Assembly: GCF_900230185.1 (NCBI RefSeq)
Contig: NZ_OCSR01000001.1
Location: forward strand, 4,464,001-4,528,000
DNA: 64,000 bases
Direction of reading: 5' to 3'
Source: Burkholderia sp. OK233
Lineage (GTDB): Bacteria; Pseudomonadota; Gammaproteobacteria; Burkholderiales; Burkholderiaceae
Each line of letters opens with the position of its first letter. The stretch's first letter is position 1. Shown in pieces: positions 52,664 through 60,761 of the stretch. A program made the translations under genes and the position numbers. Under the pieces are notes generated by a model, which did no database searches, had not been told where the DNA came from, and was given only the letters and a program-made list of their open reading frames with translations.

Positions 52664-52939
52664 CTATTTCGCGTTGGCGCCGCTGGCGGGCGGCTCGTGC
52701 ATCATCCTGTCGTTGGTCGGTTGGCGCGGACGCCGGATCGGCATATTGTCCGGATTGCCCGAACCGCCTGAACCGGGGGCCGCCTCAGGCGGCTTGACCA
52801 TCGATGCGCCGCCATTCTGCGGCGCCGCTGGTGTCTTTGGCGCCGGGTTCGACGTTTGTGCGAACACCACCGTCCCAACTGCGCCAAACATCGCGAGCGC
52901 GACGCCCGCCGTTAGCGCTGCCATTCTGTTTCGCTCCAT
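52664..52939 (-). CDS. Small exported Pro-rich protein
   Basis: A 91-residue protein with a Sec signal peptide ('MAALTAGVALAMFGAVGTVV' then FAQ) and a Pro/Ala/Gly-rich mature part ('PGSGGSGNPDNMPIRRPRQP') that is probably disordered in the periplasm. A strong GGAGGA precedes the ATG. No function can be assigned. It converges on the TOBE gene with only 49 bp between the stop codons. Confidence 0.75.
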   Translation of the reverse strand: MERNRMAALTAGVALAMFGAVGTVVFAQTSNPAPKTPAAPQNGGASMVKPPEAAPGSGGSGNPDNMPIRRPRQPTNDRMMHEPPASGANAK

Positions 52940-53081
52940 CTCGTCCTCCGTTCCGACGCCGTCTGCCGGTTTTGCTGCCGGCACGCCATCCGTACGGCAC
53001 GCAACGCCCATGCCTTGACGCGCGCCTGCGTGCATCCGCGAAACTTGCTACGATGAATTGAGCACCACGACGGAGACGGCC

Positions 53082-53279
53082 ATGTCGAAGTCATTAAGTC
53101 CGGAAGCGGTTGAAGCATTGCGGCGCCTGAACGATGTCGGCGTCGGACAGCCCATGCCGAAGTTTGAGCAATCCGTCACGGCGGAGTTGCTGACGAACGG
53201 GCTCGCCGCCGAAGCAAGCGGCGGCGAGGTCGAAATCACCTGTAGCGGCCGGCAGTACCTTTCTGGCGATTGCGACTGA
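53082..53279 (+). CDS. Small hypothetical protein
   Basis: A 65-residue soluble protein ('LSPEAVEALRRLNDVGVGQP', 'SGGEVEITCSGRQYLSGDCD') with two Cys near the C-terminus. ATG 53082 has GGAG upstream. I do not recognise the family, though the C-terminal segment resembles a small winged-helix end. It is 107 bp upstream of another small gene on the same strand. Confidence 0.65.
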   Translation: MSKSLSPEAVEALRRLNDVGVGQPMPKFEQSVTAELLTNGLAAEASGGEVEITCSGRQYLSGDCD

Positions 53280-53386
53280 TCGTCAGGCGAGGGCGGGCCG
53301 GTGCATGCTCCGAGCCGCAACGACGGCCCGGTGGGAAGGTGCGGCCACCGACATTTGAGGGCACGCAAGACACCAAGGAGGCGATC

Positions 53387-53629
53387 ATGGAGCCGAAAGG
53401 CCTCGACATGGGCGACTACCAGGAGCGTTATCTGGACTACGACATTGAAGTCGCGGTCGAACAGGTGCTTACCGGCGTCAAAGCGCATTTTCGCGTGTTA
53501 CGCAACGACGCGGTGGTGGTCGACTGGCGGCTCGTGCACATCGACACCCTGTGGTCCACCGAGCATGCCGCGGCCCTGGCGGGCTTCAAGGCGGCGCGCG
53601 AAACGATCGATGCCGGCCTCGCCGCATAG
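53387..53629 (+). CDS. Small hypothetical protein
   Basis: An 80-residue protein beginning 'MEPKGLDMGDYQERYLDYDI' and containing 'VLRNDAVVVDWRLVHIDTLW'. AAGGAG lies 7 nt before the ATG. Predicted as a small alpha/beta soluble protein of unknown function. Confidence 0.7.
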   Translation: MEPKGLDMGDYQERYLDYDIEVAVEQVLTGVKAHFRVLRNDAVVVDWRLVHIDTLWSTEHAAALAGFKAARETIDAGLAA

Positions 53630-53697
53630 CCACAAGCGCGTGAGCCGGCGAGCGCATTCGATTAAGCTGGCGATCTTTCGACTTGCTGGAGACCACT

Positions 53698-54078
53698 GTG
53701 CACCTGTCACCTGCCATTCCGATCATCCGTATCTTTTCTGAAGAGAAAGCCCGGGAGTTTTACGTGGATTTTCTCGGCTTCACCATCGACTGGGAACACC
53801 GCTTCGAGGCCAATTTTCCGCTCTACATGCAGGTGCGCCGCTCTGACCTGATTTTGCATCTGAGCGAGCATCACGGCGACGCGACGCCAGGCTCGACGAT
53901 TTTCGTGCGGGTGCAGGACATCGACGCGTTGCATGCCGAACTCCAGCGCAAAGATTACAAGTACGGGAAACCGGGTATTGAAGAGGTGCCGTGGGGGAAA
54001 GAGCTGGAGACGATCGATCCGTTTGGTAATCGGATTCGTTTTTCTGAAGCGCCGAAAGAGGATGTGCGCGAGGCGTGA
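53698..54078 (+). CDS. VOC superfamily (glyoxalase/bleomycin-resistance-like) protein
   Basis: A 126-residue single-module protein. 'IPIIRIFSEEKAREFYVDFL' is the beta-alpha-beta start and 'LETIDPFGNRIRFSEAP' the typical C-terminal strand with the metal-ligand position Glu. It is closest to the glyoxalase superfamily members annotated as bleomycin-resistance-like. The GTG at 53698 has GGAG 6 nt upstream, so it is preferred to an in-frame TTG at 53683. Resistance function is not implied. Confidence 0.85.
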   Translation: MHLSPAIPIIRIFSEEKAREFYVDFLGFTIDWEHRFEANFPLYMQVRRSDLILHLSEHHGDATPGSTIFVRVQDIDALHAELQRKDYKYGKPGIEEVPWGKELETIDPFGNRIRFSEAPKEDVREA

Positions 54079-54128
54079 TGACGGCGGGGCGTAGCTCGAC
54101 GTCGCGGGCGTTCCCGCCGTGTAAACGG

Positions 54129-54171
54129 AACTGGGCGCCGGCATGCATTGCTGCATGCGCGGCGCCCAGTT
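54129..54171. terminator. Long hairpin between convergent genes
   Basis: AACTGGGCGCC (54129-54139) and GGCGCCCAGTT (54161-54171) flank inner arms GCATGCA/TGCATGC (54141-54147, 54152-54158), giving an 18-bp interrupted stem between the VOC and DUF4148-like genes. Probably a bidirectional terminator. Confidence 0.7.
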
Positions 54172-54212
54172 CGGCTGCCGTCTTGTGAACGGCAACCTTC
54201 AACGGCGACAGA

Positions 54213-54482
54213 TTAGTGGCCGAAGAAAACCGATTGCGGGCCCGACTCAGCCGGTGCACGCGTACCCGATTGCGACGACACGTTGGTCACGCCACCGTAT
54301 GCGTTCGATTCGGCATTAGCGCGTTCAGCTGCGACGGTTTGCGCGTTCTGACCTTGTTGCGAAGCCGGTGCGCCGACCGACGGACGGTAGAACGGTGCCG
54401 GGCCGTAGCCGCTAGCGAATGCGGGAGCAGCGATCGAGGCAGAAACAGCAACCAACAGGGCGGCGATGAGCTTGGTCTTCAT
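54213..54482 (-). CDS. DUF4148-like small secreted protein
   Basis: An 89-residue protein with a clear signal peptide ('MKTKLIAALLVAVSASIAAP' then AFA) and a short polar mature part with 'QNAQTVAAERANAESNAYGG'. This matches the DUF4148-type small exported proteins abundant in Burkholderia, whose role is unknown. GGAG lies upstream of ATG 54482. Confidence 0.8.
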   Translation of the reverse strand: MKTKLIAALLVAVSASIAAPAFASGYGPAPFYRPSVGAPASQQGQNAQTVAAERANAESNAYGGVTNVSSQSGTRAPAESGPQSVFFGH

Positions 54483-54996
54483 GGTGTGACTCCGATAACG
54501 TTTCGATTTCATTTCAGGAAGGCGTCGCAGGAGCCGGTGAGGTGTGTCTGCAACGTCGATGGAAGGCAGTGTATACCCCTACTATTGAAAATTTGTACCG
54601 ATAATCTGAAATTACTATTCTCGGTATTGAAATAATCGGCCGGAGGGTTATGCGACAGGCGTCAGCGGTGGTCCGACCCTGTCTGTCAAGCGTTTACGGC
54701 GGTCAAAGACCAGGTTTGGAGGGCGGGTTATCGGTGGTGTTTGCCGGCGTGCCGCGTTAGGATTCGACACTTGGGATGCCGGCCGTCCGGACATTAAGTG
54801 CGCTAATCCGTATCGCGCCGCTGCATCATGGTCGCAGCGCACGCCGATACCGCCTGTGCCCGTTGCCCAGCCGCAATGTTCCCCTTCGTGCTCTGTCTAC
54901 GTCTCAAAAAATACAACTTACATGTTGTGTTTCTGGATTTTTTGATACAACATTTGCGTTGTATCCTTCCTCGTCTTGCTCAACAAGAGGAGGAAC
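54483..54996. other. 514-bp region between DUF4148-like gene and hicA
   Basis: It holds the promoter of the leftward secreted-protein gene (AT-rich 54570-54640) and the HicB operator/promoter region near 54900-54990. No gene was recognised. Lower GC toward the hic genes suggests an acquired segment. Confidence 0.55.
54911..54964 (+). promoter_or_regulatory. Tandem operator of the hicAB promoter
   Basis: Two copies of ATACAAC-N6-GTTGTAT lie 34 bp apart: 54911-54930 with one mismatch and 54945-54964 perfect. The second ends 32 bp before the hicA ATG. HicB-family antitoxins bind such inverted repeats to repress their own operon; binding here is inferred. Confidence 0.8.
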
Positions 54997-55182
54997 ATGA
55001 AGTACAGCGAGTTTAGGAAGTGGCTGAAGAAACAAGGTGCGATTTTCGAAAAGCACAGGAGCGGCTCAAGTCACTACCGGGTCACGCTCAACGGCAAGAC
55101 AACCATCTTCCCGGATCACGGCGCCAAGGAAATGGGTACCCATCTCGTCGCGGCCATCAAGAGGCAGCTTGGTATCAAATGA
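54997..55182 (+). CDS. hicA: HicA-type mRNA interferase toxin
   Basis: A 61-residue dsRBD-like toxin ('EFRKWLKKQGAIFEKHRSGS', then 'HYRVTLNGKTT'). The catalytic His is His26 in GSSHYRV. HicA toxins cut mRNA and tmRNA. GAGGAGG precedes the ATG at 54997. It is followed after 77 bp by its antitoxin, the usual toxin-first order. Confidence 0.93.
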   Translation: MKYSEFRKWLKKQGAIFEKHRSGSSHYRVTLNGKTTIFPDHGAKEMGTHLVAAIKRQLGIK

Positions 55183-55259
55183 GCAGGAGAGGCTGACGGC
55201 CTCTCCCGATACTCGCGGGCTTTGTGTTTTTCTTGAAGCAGTCCCACTGGAGAACCGTA

Positions 55260-55679
55260 ATGTTGTCGTATCCCATCGAGCTGACGCCGGATTCTAATGG
55301 CACGCTCCTCGTCACGTTTCCGGACGTGCCTGAAGCGATCACCGTTGGAGAGAACGAAGATGATGCAGATGTGCAAGCCCTCGACGCATTGGAGGCCGCA
55401 CTTGAGATCTACTTTTTGGAGAAGCGGTTCATTCCTTTGCCGTCGAAGGCAAAGCGCGGCCAGCGAGTTATAACGCTTCCTGCTCTCGTGACCTCGAAGG
55501 TCCTGCTTGCAAACGAAATGCTGCAACAGAACGTGCGTAAGGCAGAGTTGGCGCGTCGATTGAAGGTCAACCAGGTGCAGGTCGATCGTCTTTTGAATTT
55601 CCGTCATTCATCGAAGATCGAAATGGTCGAGTCTGCGTTTGCCGTTCTTGGCAGGCGTCTGGAAGTGCGGCTGGTTTGA
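55260..55679 (+). CDS. hicB: HicB-type antitoxin
   Basis: A 139-residue antitoxin. The N-terminal partly degraded RNase-H-like domain has 'YPIELTPDSNGTLLVTFPDV' and 'DVQALDALEAALEIYFLEKR', and the C-terminal DNA-binding domain has 'NVRKAELARRLKVNQVQVDR' followed by 'LLNFRHSSKIE', an HTH. It should neutralise HicA and repress the operon through the inverted repeats upstream of hicA. TGGAGA lies upstream of the ATG at 55260. Confidence 0.93.
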   Translation: MLSYPIELTPDSNGTLLVTFPDVPEAITVGENEDDADVQALDALEAALEIYFLEKRFIPLPSKAKRGQRVITLPALVTSKVLLANEMLQQNVRKAELARRLKVNQVQVDRLLNFRHSSKIEMVESAFAVLGRRLEVRLV

Positions 55680-55691
55680 TCCGCTTGCTCT

Positions 55692-55735
55692 TTCCCAATT
55701 GAAAACCTCGCGTCGACGAGATTTTTAATTGGGAA
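55692..55735 (+). terminator. Terminator-like inverted repeat after hicB
   Basis: A near-perfect 18-bp stem (TTCCCAATT at 55692-55700 pairing with AATTGGGAA at 55727-55735, plus inner pairs) carries a T-run in its 3' arm, starting 12 bp after the hicB stop. Confidence 0.6.
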
Positions 55736-55780
55736 GTCCGCCCAACAGAGTCCGTTTCGCGGCGTGGTAAATCGCGAGGC

Positions 55781-55818
55781 CAAAACAAAAACGGCGTTGT
55801 GATTTCTCACAACGCCGT
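55781..55818 (-). terminator. Rho-independent terminator of tRNA-His
   Basis: A perfect 12-bp stem (55791-55802 with 55807-55818) and TTTC-type loop are followed on the minus strand by TTTTGTTTTG. It lies 30 bp past the tRNA 3' end and may also stop hic transcripts. Confidence 0.88.
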
Positions 55819-55847
55819 TTGATCAAACTTTTACTGCTTGAATTCTT

Positions 55848-55924
55848 TGGGGTGGCTGATGGGGCTCGAACCCACGACAACAGGAATCACAATCCTGGAC
55901 TCTACCAACTGAGCTACAGCCACC
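55848..55924 (-). tRNA. tRNA-His (anticodon GTG)
   Basis: A 77-nt cloverleaf counted from the extra G at position -1 (encoded by C at 55924) to the encoded CCA (55848-55850). The anticodon GTG is at 55888-55890. The discriminator base is C, as expected for bacterial tRNA-His. Confidence 0.97.
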
Positions 55925-55991
55925 ACTGACATCTGCTTGACTTGCTAGCAACTCATTGCTGAGAAACTTGGCTCGTCAATGAAGAAACGAG

Positions 55992-56020
55992 ATTATACGA
56001 ACAAGAATCCCGTTTGCCTA
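55992..56020 (-). promoter_or_regulatory. Promoter for tRNA-His
   Basis: On the minus strand TAGGCA (56015-56020), a 17-bp spacer and a perfect TATAAT (55992-55997) lie about 68 bp upstream of the tRNA, implying a leader removed by processing. Confidence 0.7.
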
Positions 56021-56025
56021 GTCCT

Positions 56026-57027
56026 TTATTCAAAAATTTCGACGGGCTCACGCAGATGCTGTCTTGCCTCATCGAAGATGGTCAAATCGCGCGCCGCCAG
56101 ACGCTTGCTATCGGACAACACGCGACGCCATCCACGTGCGCCTGCTTCACCGCGGTAGAGGCCGAGTGCGTGGCGCGTGATTGAACCAAGGTACGTGCCT
56201 CGTGCCAATTCAGCGGCGCAATATTCGATCAGCTTCGCTTCGACCTGCTCGCGCGTGAGCGGCGTTTCTGTCGAACCATAGAAGCGCGCATCGACGTCGG
56301 CGAGCACATAGGGGTTGTGATATGCCTCGCGCCCAAGCATCACGCCATCGATATGCTGAAGATGCGTTTCCACCTCATCAAGCGTCTTGACGCCGCCATT
56401 GATGATGATCTCCAGATGCGGGAAGTCGCGCTTCAGCTGATGCGCGTAGTCGTACTTGAGCGGCGGAATCTCGCGGTTCTCTTTCGGGCTCAGGCCCTTG
56501 AGAATCGCGTTGCGCGCGTGCACGATGAACACGTTGCAGCCGGCGTCCGCGATCGTGCCGACGAAGTCGCGCACAAAGCCATAGTCCTCGACCTCATCGA
56601 CGCCAATCCTGTGCTTGACGGTGACCGGCACGGAGACCGCATCGCGCATCGCCTTCACGCAGTCGGCGACAAGTTGCGGTTCGTTCATCAGGCAAGCGCC
56701 GAACGCGCCACGCTGCACGCGCTCGGACGGACAGCCGCAGTTCAGATTGATCTCGTCATAGCCCCATTGCTCACCGAGCTTGGCCGAGCGAGCGAGGTCG
56801 TCAGGCTCACTGCCGCCGAGTTGCAAAGCGACCGGTGCTTCTTCGGGCGTAAACGCCAGATGGCGCGGCACATCGCCGTGCAGCAACGCGCCGGTAGTGA
56901 CCATTTCGGTGTAAAGCCACGTGTGACGCGATATCACGCGATGCAGCGAGCGGCAGTGGCGATCGGTCCAGTCCATCATGGGCGCGACGGAAACGCGGCG
57001 CGGACTGGGAGTTTGGGATGAAGACAT
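56026..57027 (-). CDS. dusA: tRNA-dihydrouridine(20/20a) synthase
   Basis: A 333-residue FMN enzyme that reduces uridine in the tRNA D-loop. 'RRVSVAPMMDWTDRHCRSLH' is the DusA N-terminus, 'EINLNCGCPSERVQRGAFGA' carries the catalytic Cys, and 'PHLEIIINGGVKTLDEVETH' is the phosphate-binding region. ATG 57027 is preferred over one at 57048 because the added residues are unlike the family. It lies just upstream of tRNA-His on the same strand. Confidence 0.95.
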   Translation of the reverse strand: MSSSQTPSPRRVSVAPMMDWTDRHCRSLHRVISRHTWLYTEMVTTGALLHGDVPRHLAFTPEEAPVALQLGGSEPDDLARSAKLGEQWGYDEINLNCGCPSERVQRGAFGACLMNEPQLVADCVKAMRDAVSVPVTVKHRIGVDEVEDYGFVRDFVGTIADAGCNVFIVHARNAILKGLSPKENREIPPLKYDYAHQLKRDFPHLEIIINGGVKTLDEVETHLQHIDGVMLGREAYHNPYVLADVDARFYGSTETPLTREQVEAKLIEYCAAELARGTYLGSITRHALGLYRGEAGARGWRRVLSDSKRLAARDLTIFDEARQHLREPVEIFE

Positions 57028-57140
57028 GGGGCGGCCGGACGGCATCAATCAAAACCCGATTTTACCGCAAGGCATGAAACTTCCCGTTTGGGCTGGAGAC
57101 CCGGCAGCGCCGGAGGGCAGATCAGCCGGCAGCCGCCGCA

Positions 57141-57482
57141 TCAATGCCCATGCCCCCCATTGCCGCCGCTGCTCCACGAACTGCCTCCGCCGCCGTGGGA
57201 GCCACCGCCGCCATGCCAGCCGCCGCCGCCGTGCCAACCTCCACCATGCCAGCCGCCGCCGTGCCAGTACCCGCCACGTCCGTGGTAGTAACAGCACGGG
57301 CCACCCCAACCACCCCAAATGTCCACCGTGCCGTAAGCCGGTCCATACACCGGTCCATAGGCATAACCGTAGCCGGGGTAATAGGGCTGCGCGTAGGCAT
57401 AGTCGTATCCCGGCGCGACCACGCAACCGGTGAGACTTGCCGCCACGGCCAACATCGCGACTGATGCAATGAGCCTGCTCAC
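57141..57482 (-). CDS. Gly/His-rich small lipoprotein
   Basis: A 113-residue protein with signal peptide and lipobox 'ASLTGCVV'. The mature part goes from Tyr/Pro/Gly-rich ('YPGYGYAYGPVYGPAYG') to a repetitive Gly/His/Trp region with WHGGG repeated at least five times and ends 'SGGNGGHGH'. Clustered His could bind metal; low complexity and surface exposure are inferred. The GTG at 57482 was chosen for its AAGGAG; a longer upstream frame lacks signal-peptide logic. Confidence 0.8.
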   Translation of the reverse strand: MSRLIASVAMLAVAASLTGCVVAPGYDYAYAQPYYPGYGYAYGPVYGPAYGTVDIWGGWGGPCCYYHGRGGYWHGGGWHGGGWHGGGGWHGGGGSHGGGGSSWSSGGNGGHGH

Positions 57483-57832
57483 GATTTTCTCCTTCGTATG
57501 TGAATGAGAAAAACGGCGTGCCCGCGAGTTCAGCAGGATTTGTGTCCGCAAATTACTGCCCGGATTCGCCTTCGCGCTTCGATGACGCCTGCGCCGCAAC
57601 CCAACGCCATAGCGGCCGCCCGTTACGCCAACCTTCCAAACTATGACGGATTCATCGCGCTGTAACAGTTGGTTAAATTTTTGCAACGTAACTGTAGGGC
57701 GCGCCTGATACTTTCCCGTCAGACAATTCGCCTTTGAATCCAGACCCATGCTGGTGCTGAGCTGGACGAAGAAGAACGCATTCCACATTGCCCGGGCCGC
57801 CTGACGCGAAGCCTGCAAGAACCTGGCCGTCA
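57483..57832. other. 350-bp divergent region between lipoprotein and sulfotransferase genes
   Basis: It contains the promoters of both divergent genes. An AT-rich patch near 57665-57690 is the best candidate promoter for the sulfotransferase operon. No gene seen. Confidence 0.5.
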
Positions 57833-59425
57833 ATGAAGCACGATCCACAGCCTGCGACCACATCGGAATGGCGCGCCGAAGGCGACGCCTGTGCCGCTCG
57901 CGGCGAACTCCAGGCCGCACTCCAATGTTTCGAAGCAGCACGCTCGCTCGATCCCACTGATGTCATGGTCCTTGAGCGTCTTGCCGCGACGCTCGCCGCA
58001 CTGAACCGTTTTCCCGAAGCCGTCGTCTGCTATCACGAAGGGATTGGGCTCGATCCGCGGAACACCGATTTGCGTCACGGCCTCGGCTGGTCGCTCGAGC
58101 AGATGCATCGACTCGAGCAGGCGATAGACGCCTATCGCGAAGCAGTCCAGCTGAATCCCAAAGCCGACGGCTCGTACAACAACATGGGCAACTGCCTGCA
58201 GGCACTCGGTCGTTTCGACGAGTCTCATGAAGCCTATCGCAGCGCGATTGAGGCCGCCCCGCAGGTGCCGCTGTATTACCGCAACTTCGTGCAGTCCAAG
58301 CGCCTTAGCGCCGACGATCCGGTGTTCGCCGCGCTGGAGCAACTCATCGGCGATGCCGACTCGCTGACACCCGCCGATCAGGCGGAGATTCACTTCGCGT
58401 ATGGACAGGCGCTGTCTGACGTGGGGCGCAACGATGCGTCGTTCGATCACTTCGTGAAGGGCAACGTACTGCACCGCGCCGGCGTGCGTTATGACGAAGC
58501 CGCGTCGCTCGGCCTGTTCGCGCATTTGCCGGAGCTCCTGACGTCAGAGGTGCTGGTGGCCAGGCATGGTCTGGGTGATGCGTCGGACGCACCGATCTTT
58601 ATCGTCGGCATGCCACGCTCGGGTTCGACACTGGTCGAACAGATTCTCGCGAGTCATCCACAGGTTTTCGGCGCGGGTGAGCGCACGGAGTTCGCCGAGG
58701 CGCTGGTGAGTTGCATCGGCCGCGATATCGATGATCCCTTGCGCATCGATATCGCGGCCTTGCAGGGCGTCGACCCCGCGCAATTGCGCACGCTCGGCGC
58801 CGACTATTTGCGCCGCATACGGACGTCGCTGCCGGAATTGAAAAACGCAACGCCAGGCTACGCACGGTTCACCGACAAATACCCGTTCAATTTCATCAAC
58901 GTCGGGCTGATTCATCTGGCGTTGCCGAATGCGCGCTTCATTCATAGCAGCCGCTCGCCGTTGCAAAGTTGCCTGTCGATTTTTTCCCGGATTTTTCATG
59001 ACGTCCCGTTCAGCTACGATCTCGGTGAACTGGGCCGCTACTATCGCGCGTACGACGCGTTGATGGCCCATTGGCAACGCGTGTTACCCGAGGGCACGAT
59101 GATCGAAGTCAAATACGAAGAATTGATTGAAGATTTCGAAGGGAATGTCCGGCGCTTGCTCGCGCATTGCGGACTCGACTGGGACGAGCGCTGTCTGGCG
59201 TTTCACCAGACCACGCGGCAGGTGAGCACGGCAAGCGCGGCACAGGTGCGCCGTCCGCTCTACAAGACGTCGCTGCAGCGCTGGCAGCCGCAGCAGGCGT
59301 TGCTGCAACCCTTGTTCGACGGACTGGGAGCGGAGTTGGCGCCCGCTGGCAGCGTCAGCGGGCACGAGCGGGCGCCTCTGGCAGATGCCGGGACAGCGGT
59401 CAACGGGACGGAGCGGAAATCGTGA
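57833..59425 (+). CDS. Tetratricopeptide-repeat sulfotransferase
   Basis: A 530-residue protein. Residues about 10-150 form three or four TPR units ('PEAVVCYHEGIGLDPRNTD', 'QAIDAYREAVQLNPKADGSY', 'DESHEAYRSAIEAAP'). From about 245 comes a PAPS-dependent sulfotransferase domain with the 5'-phosphosulfate loop 'IFIVGMPRSGSTLVEQILAS' and the 3'-phosphate site near 'RFIHSSRSPLQSCLSIFSR'. It should transfer sulfate from PAPS to an unknown acceptor. Its stop overlaps the APS-kinase start (GTGA, 59422-59425), which ties donor synthesis to use. No signal peptide, so acceptors are cytoplasmic. Confidence 0.88.
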   Translation: MKHDPQPATTSEWRAEGDACAARGELQAALQCFEAARSLDPTDVMVLERLAATLAALNRFPEAVVCYHEGIGLDPRNTDLRHGLGWSLEQMHRLEQAIDAYREAVQLNPKADGSYNNMGNCLQALGRFDESHEAYRSAIEAAPQVPLYYRNFVQSKRLSADDPVFAALEQLIGDADSLTPADQAEIHFAYGQALSDVGRNDASFDHFVKGNVLHRAGVRYDEAASLGLFAHLPELLTSEVLVARHGLGDASDAPIFIVGMPRSGSTLVEQILASHPQVFGAGERTEFAEALVSCIGRDIDDPLRIDIAALQGVDPAQLRTLGADYLRRIRTSLPELKNATPGYARFTDKYPFNFINVGLIHLALPNARFIHSSRSPLQSCLSIFSRIFHDVPFSYDLGELGRYYRAYDALMAHWQRVLPEGTMIEVKYEELIEDFEGNVRRLLAHCGLDWDERCLAFHQTTRQVSTASAAQVRRPLYKTSLQRWQPQQALLQPLFDGLGAELAPAGSVSGHERAPLADAGTAVNGTERKS

Positions 59426-59994
59426 GCGCAACGCGTGGAGCCGTCATCTGGATGACCGGTTTGTCCGGCGCCGGTAAATCGACCGTGGCCGAGGCGTTGC
59501 ATCAGCGTCTGAAAGAAGCCGGACATGCCTCGATCGTGCTCGACGGCGACGTGCTGCGGCGCGGCCTGACCGCGGGCCTCGGCTTCACGCCCGAGGACCG
59601 CGCCGAAAATCTGCGGCGGATTGCGCACGTCGCGGCGTTGGTCATGCAACAAGGCTTCATCGCGATTGCCGCGGTGATCTCGCCCGAGCATGAACATCGA
59701 CGCATGGCTCGCGAGATCGTCGGCGCTGGTTTCGTCGAAGTGTTTGTGAATGCGCCGCTGACAGTCTGCGAAGCGCGTGATGTCAAAGGTCTCTACGTGC
59801 GTGCGCGGCGCGGTGAGATACCCAATTTCACGGGTATTTCGGGGCCGTTCGATGTGCCGCTCGACCCCGATGTCATGATCGAAACCGACCGGGTGTCGAT
59901 CGAAGAGGCAGTAGGCCGCCTGCTTATGCATCTGACCGTCATGGGTTGCCTGCCGAGGGAAAGCGGGCTCGGCAGACCTCGTCTCGCGAAATAG
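59422..59994 (+). CDS. cysC: Adenylyl-sulfate kinase
   Basis: A 190-residue kinase that phosphorylates APS to PAPS. Walker A is 'GLSGAGKSTVAEAL', then 'VLDGDVLRRGLTAGLGFTPE', 'DRAENLRRIAHVAALVMQQG' and 'FVNAPLTVCEARDVKGLYVR'. The GTG at 59422 is within a 4-bp overlap with the sulfotransferase stop and starts the conserved domain. It is not joined to cysN/D here, so it is dedicated to the sulfotransferase rather than general assimilation. Confidence 0.94.
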   Translation: MSATRGAVIWMTGLSGAGKSTVAEALHQRLKEAGHASIVLDGDVLRRGLTAGLGFTPEDRAENLRRIAHVAALVMQQGFIAIAAVISPEHEHRRMAREIVGAGFVEVFVNAPLTVCEARDVKGLYVRARRGEIPNFTGISGPFDVPLDPDVMIETDRVSIEEAVGRLLMHLTVMGCLPRESGLGRPRLAK

Positions 59995-60101
59995 TCAGCG
60001 CGAGGCGTGCCCCTGTATTCGGCCGCGCAAATTTTTCACCCGGCGCGGCGCATTTCGCTATACCTTTTCGCCTACTCGTTGATAGAAAGGGTGATGCGTC
60101 G

Positions 60102-60761
60102 ATGCCGACATTGTCGATACGAAAAATAAAGCCGAACGTCGAAACGCTCGTTCTGGCGGCCGATCTGACAGGCACGGTTGTCTTCGCGGTCGAGGGCGCG
60201 CTCAGCGCGATGCGCGGCGGTCTCGACCTGCTGGGTGTGATAGTGATCTCGTTTGTTGCGGCGCTCGGCGGTGGGGTGATCCGCGATCTGTTGATCGGCG
60301 ATTCACCGCCTAACGCGATACGCGACTGGCGTTATCCGGCGTTGACGTTCGTCACCGGTCTGCTCACGTTTATTTTCCATTCGACCGCGCAGCAGTTTCC
60401 TGTCGCGCTGATTACCGTGCTCGAGGCCGCTGGTCTCGCGCTGTTTGCCGTTGCGGGCGTAGAGAAGGCGTTGTTGTTCGGGATCCGTCCGTTTATCGCG
60501 ATGCTGATGGGCACCATCACCGGCGTGGGCGGCGGGGTGATCCGCGATGTGCTGATGGCGCGCGTGCCGCTGGTGCTGCATGCCGACATCTACGCGACCG
60601 CTGCTTTCGCTGGCGCATTCATTGTGGTGGTTGCGCGGCGTGCCGGCTTGCCGCCGGGCGTCGCGGCCTTAGCCGGTGGCGCGGTGTGCTTCATCTTGCG
60701 CGTGCTTGCTGTCACCTATGGCTGGCATCTGCCGAAGGCGTCGCTCTCAGCGCTTGCGTAA
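60102..60761 (+). CDS. TRIC-type (UPF0126) cation channel family protein
   Basis: A 219-residue membrane protein built from two repeats of three helices. The repeats share 'FVAALGGGVIRDLLIGDSPP' and 'TITGVGGGVIRDVLMARVPL', the GGGxxRD signature of prokaryotic TRIC (YadS/YicG-like) channels. Prokaryotic members conduct K+ in reconstitution; physiological role is unclear. ATG 60102 begins the first repeat correctly. Its end overlaps the convergent DUF3820 gene by 15 bp. Confidence 0.9.
   Translation: MPTLSIRKIKPNVETLVLAADLTGTVVFAVEGALSAMRGGLDLLGVIVISFVAALGGGVIRDLLIGDSPPNAIRDWRYPALTFVTGLLTFIFHSTAQQFPVALITVLEAAGLALFAVAGVEKALLFGIRPFIAMLMGTITGVGGGVIRDVLMARVPLVLHADIYATAAFAGAFIVVVARRAGLPPGVAALAGGAVCFILRVLAVTYGWHLPKASLSALA

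Noticed and set aside
55680..55847. Attachment-site remnant next to tRNA-His
   Set aside because: No duplicated tRNA 3' end was seen; the two inverted repeats are better explained as terminators of hicB and tRNA-His.
57049..57426. Arg/Trp-rich frame overlapping the Gly/His-rich lipoprotein
   Set aside because: It is a frame-shifted reading of the repeat; the lipoprotein frame has a signal peptide and ribosome site.
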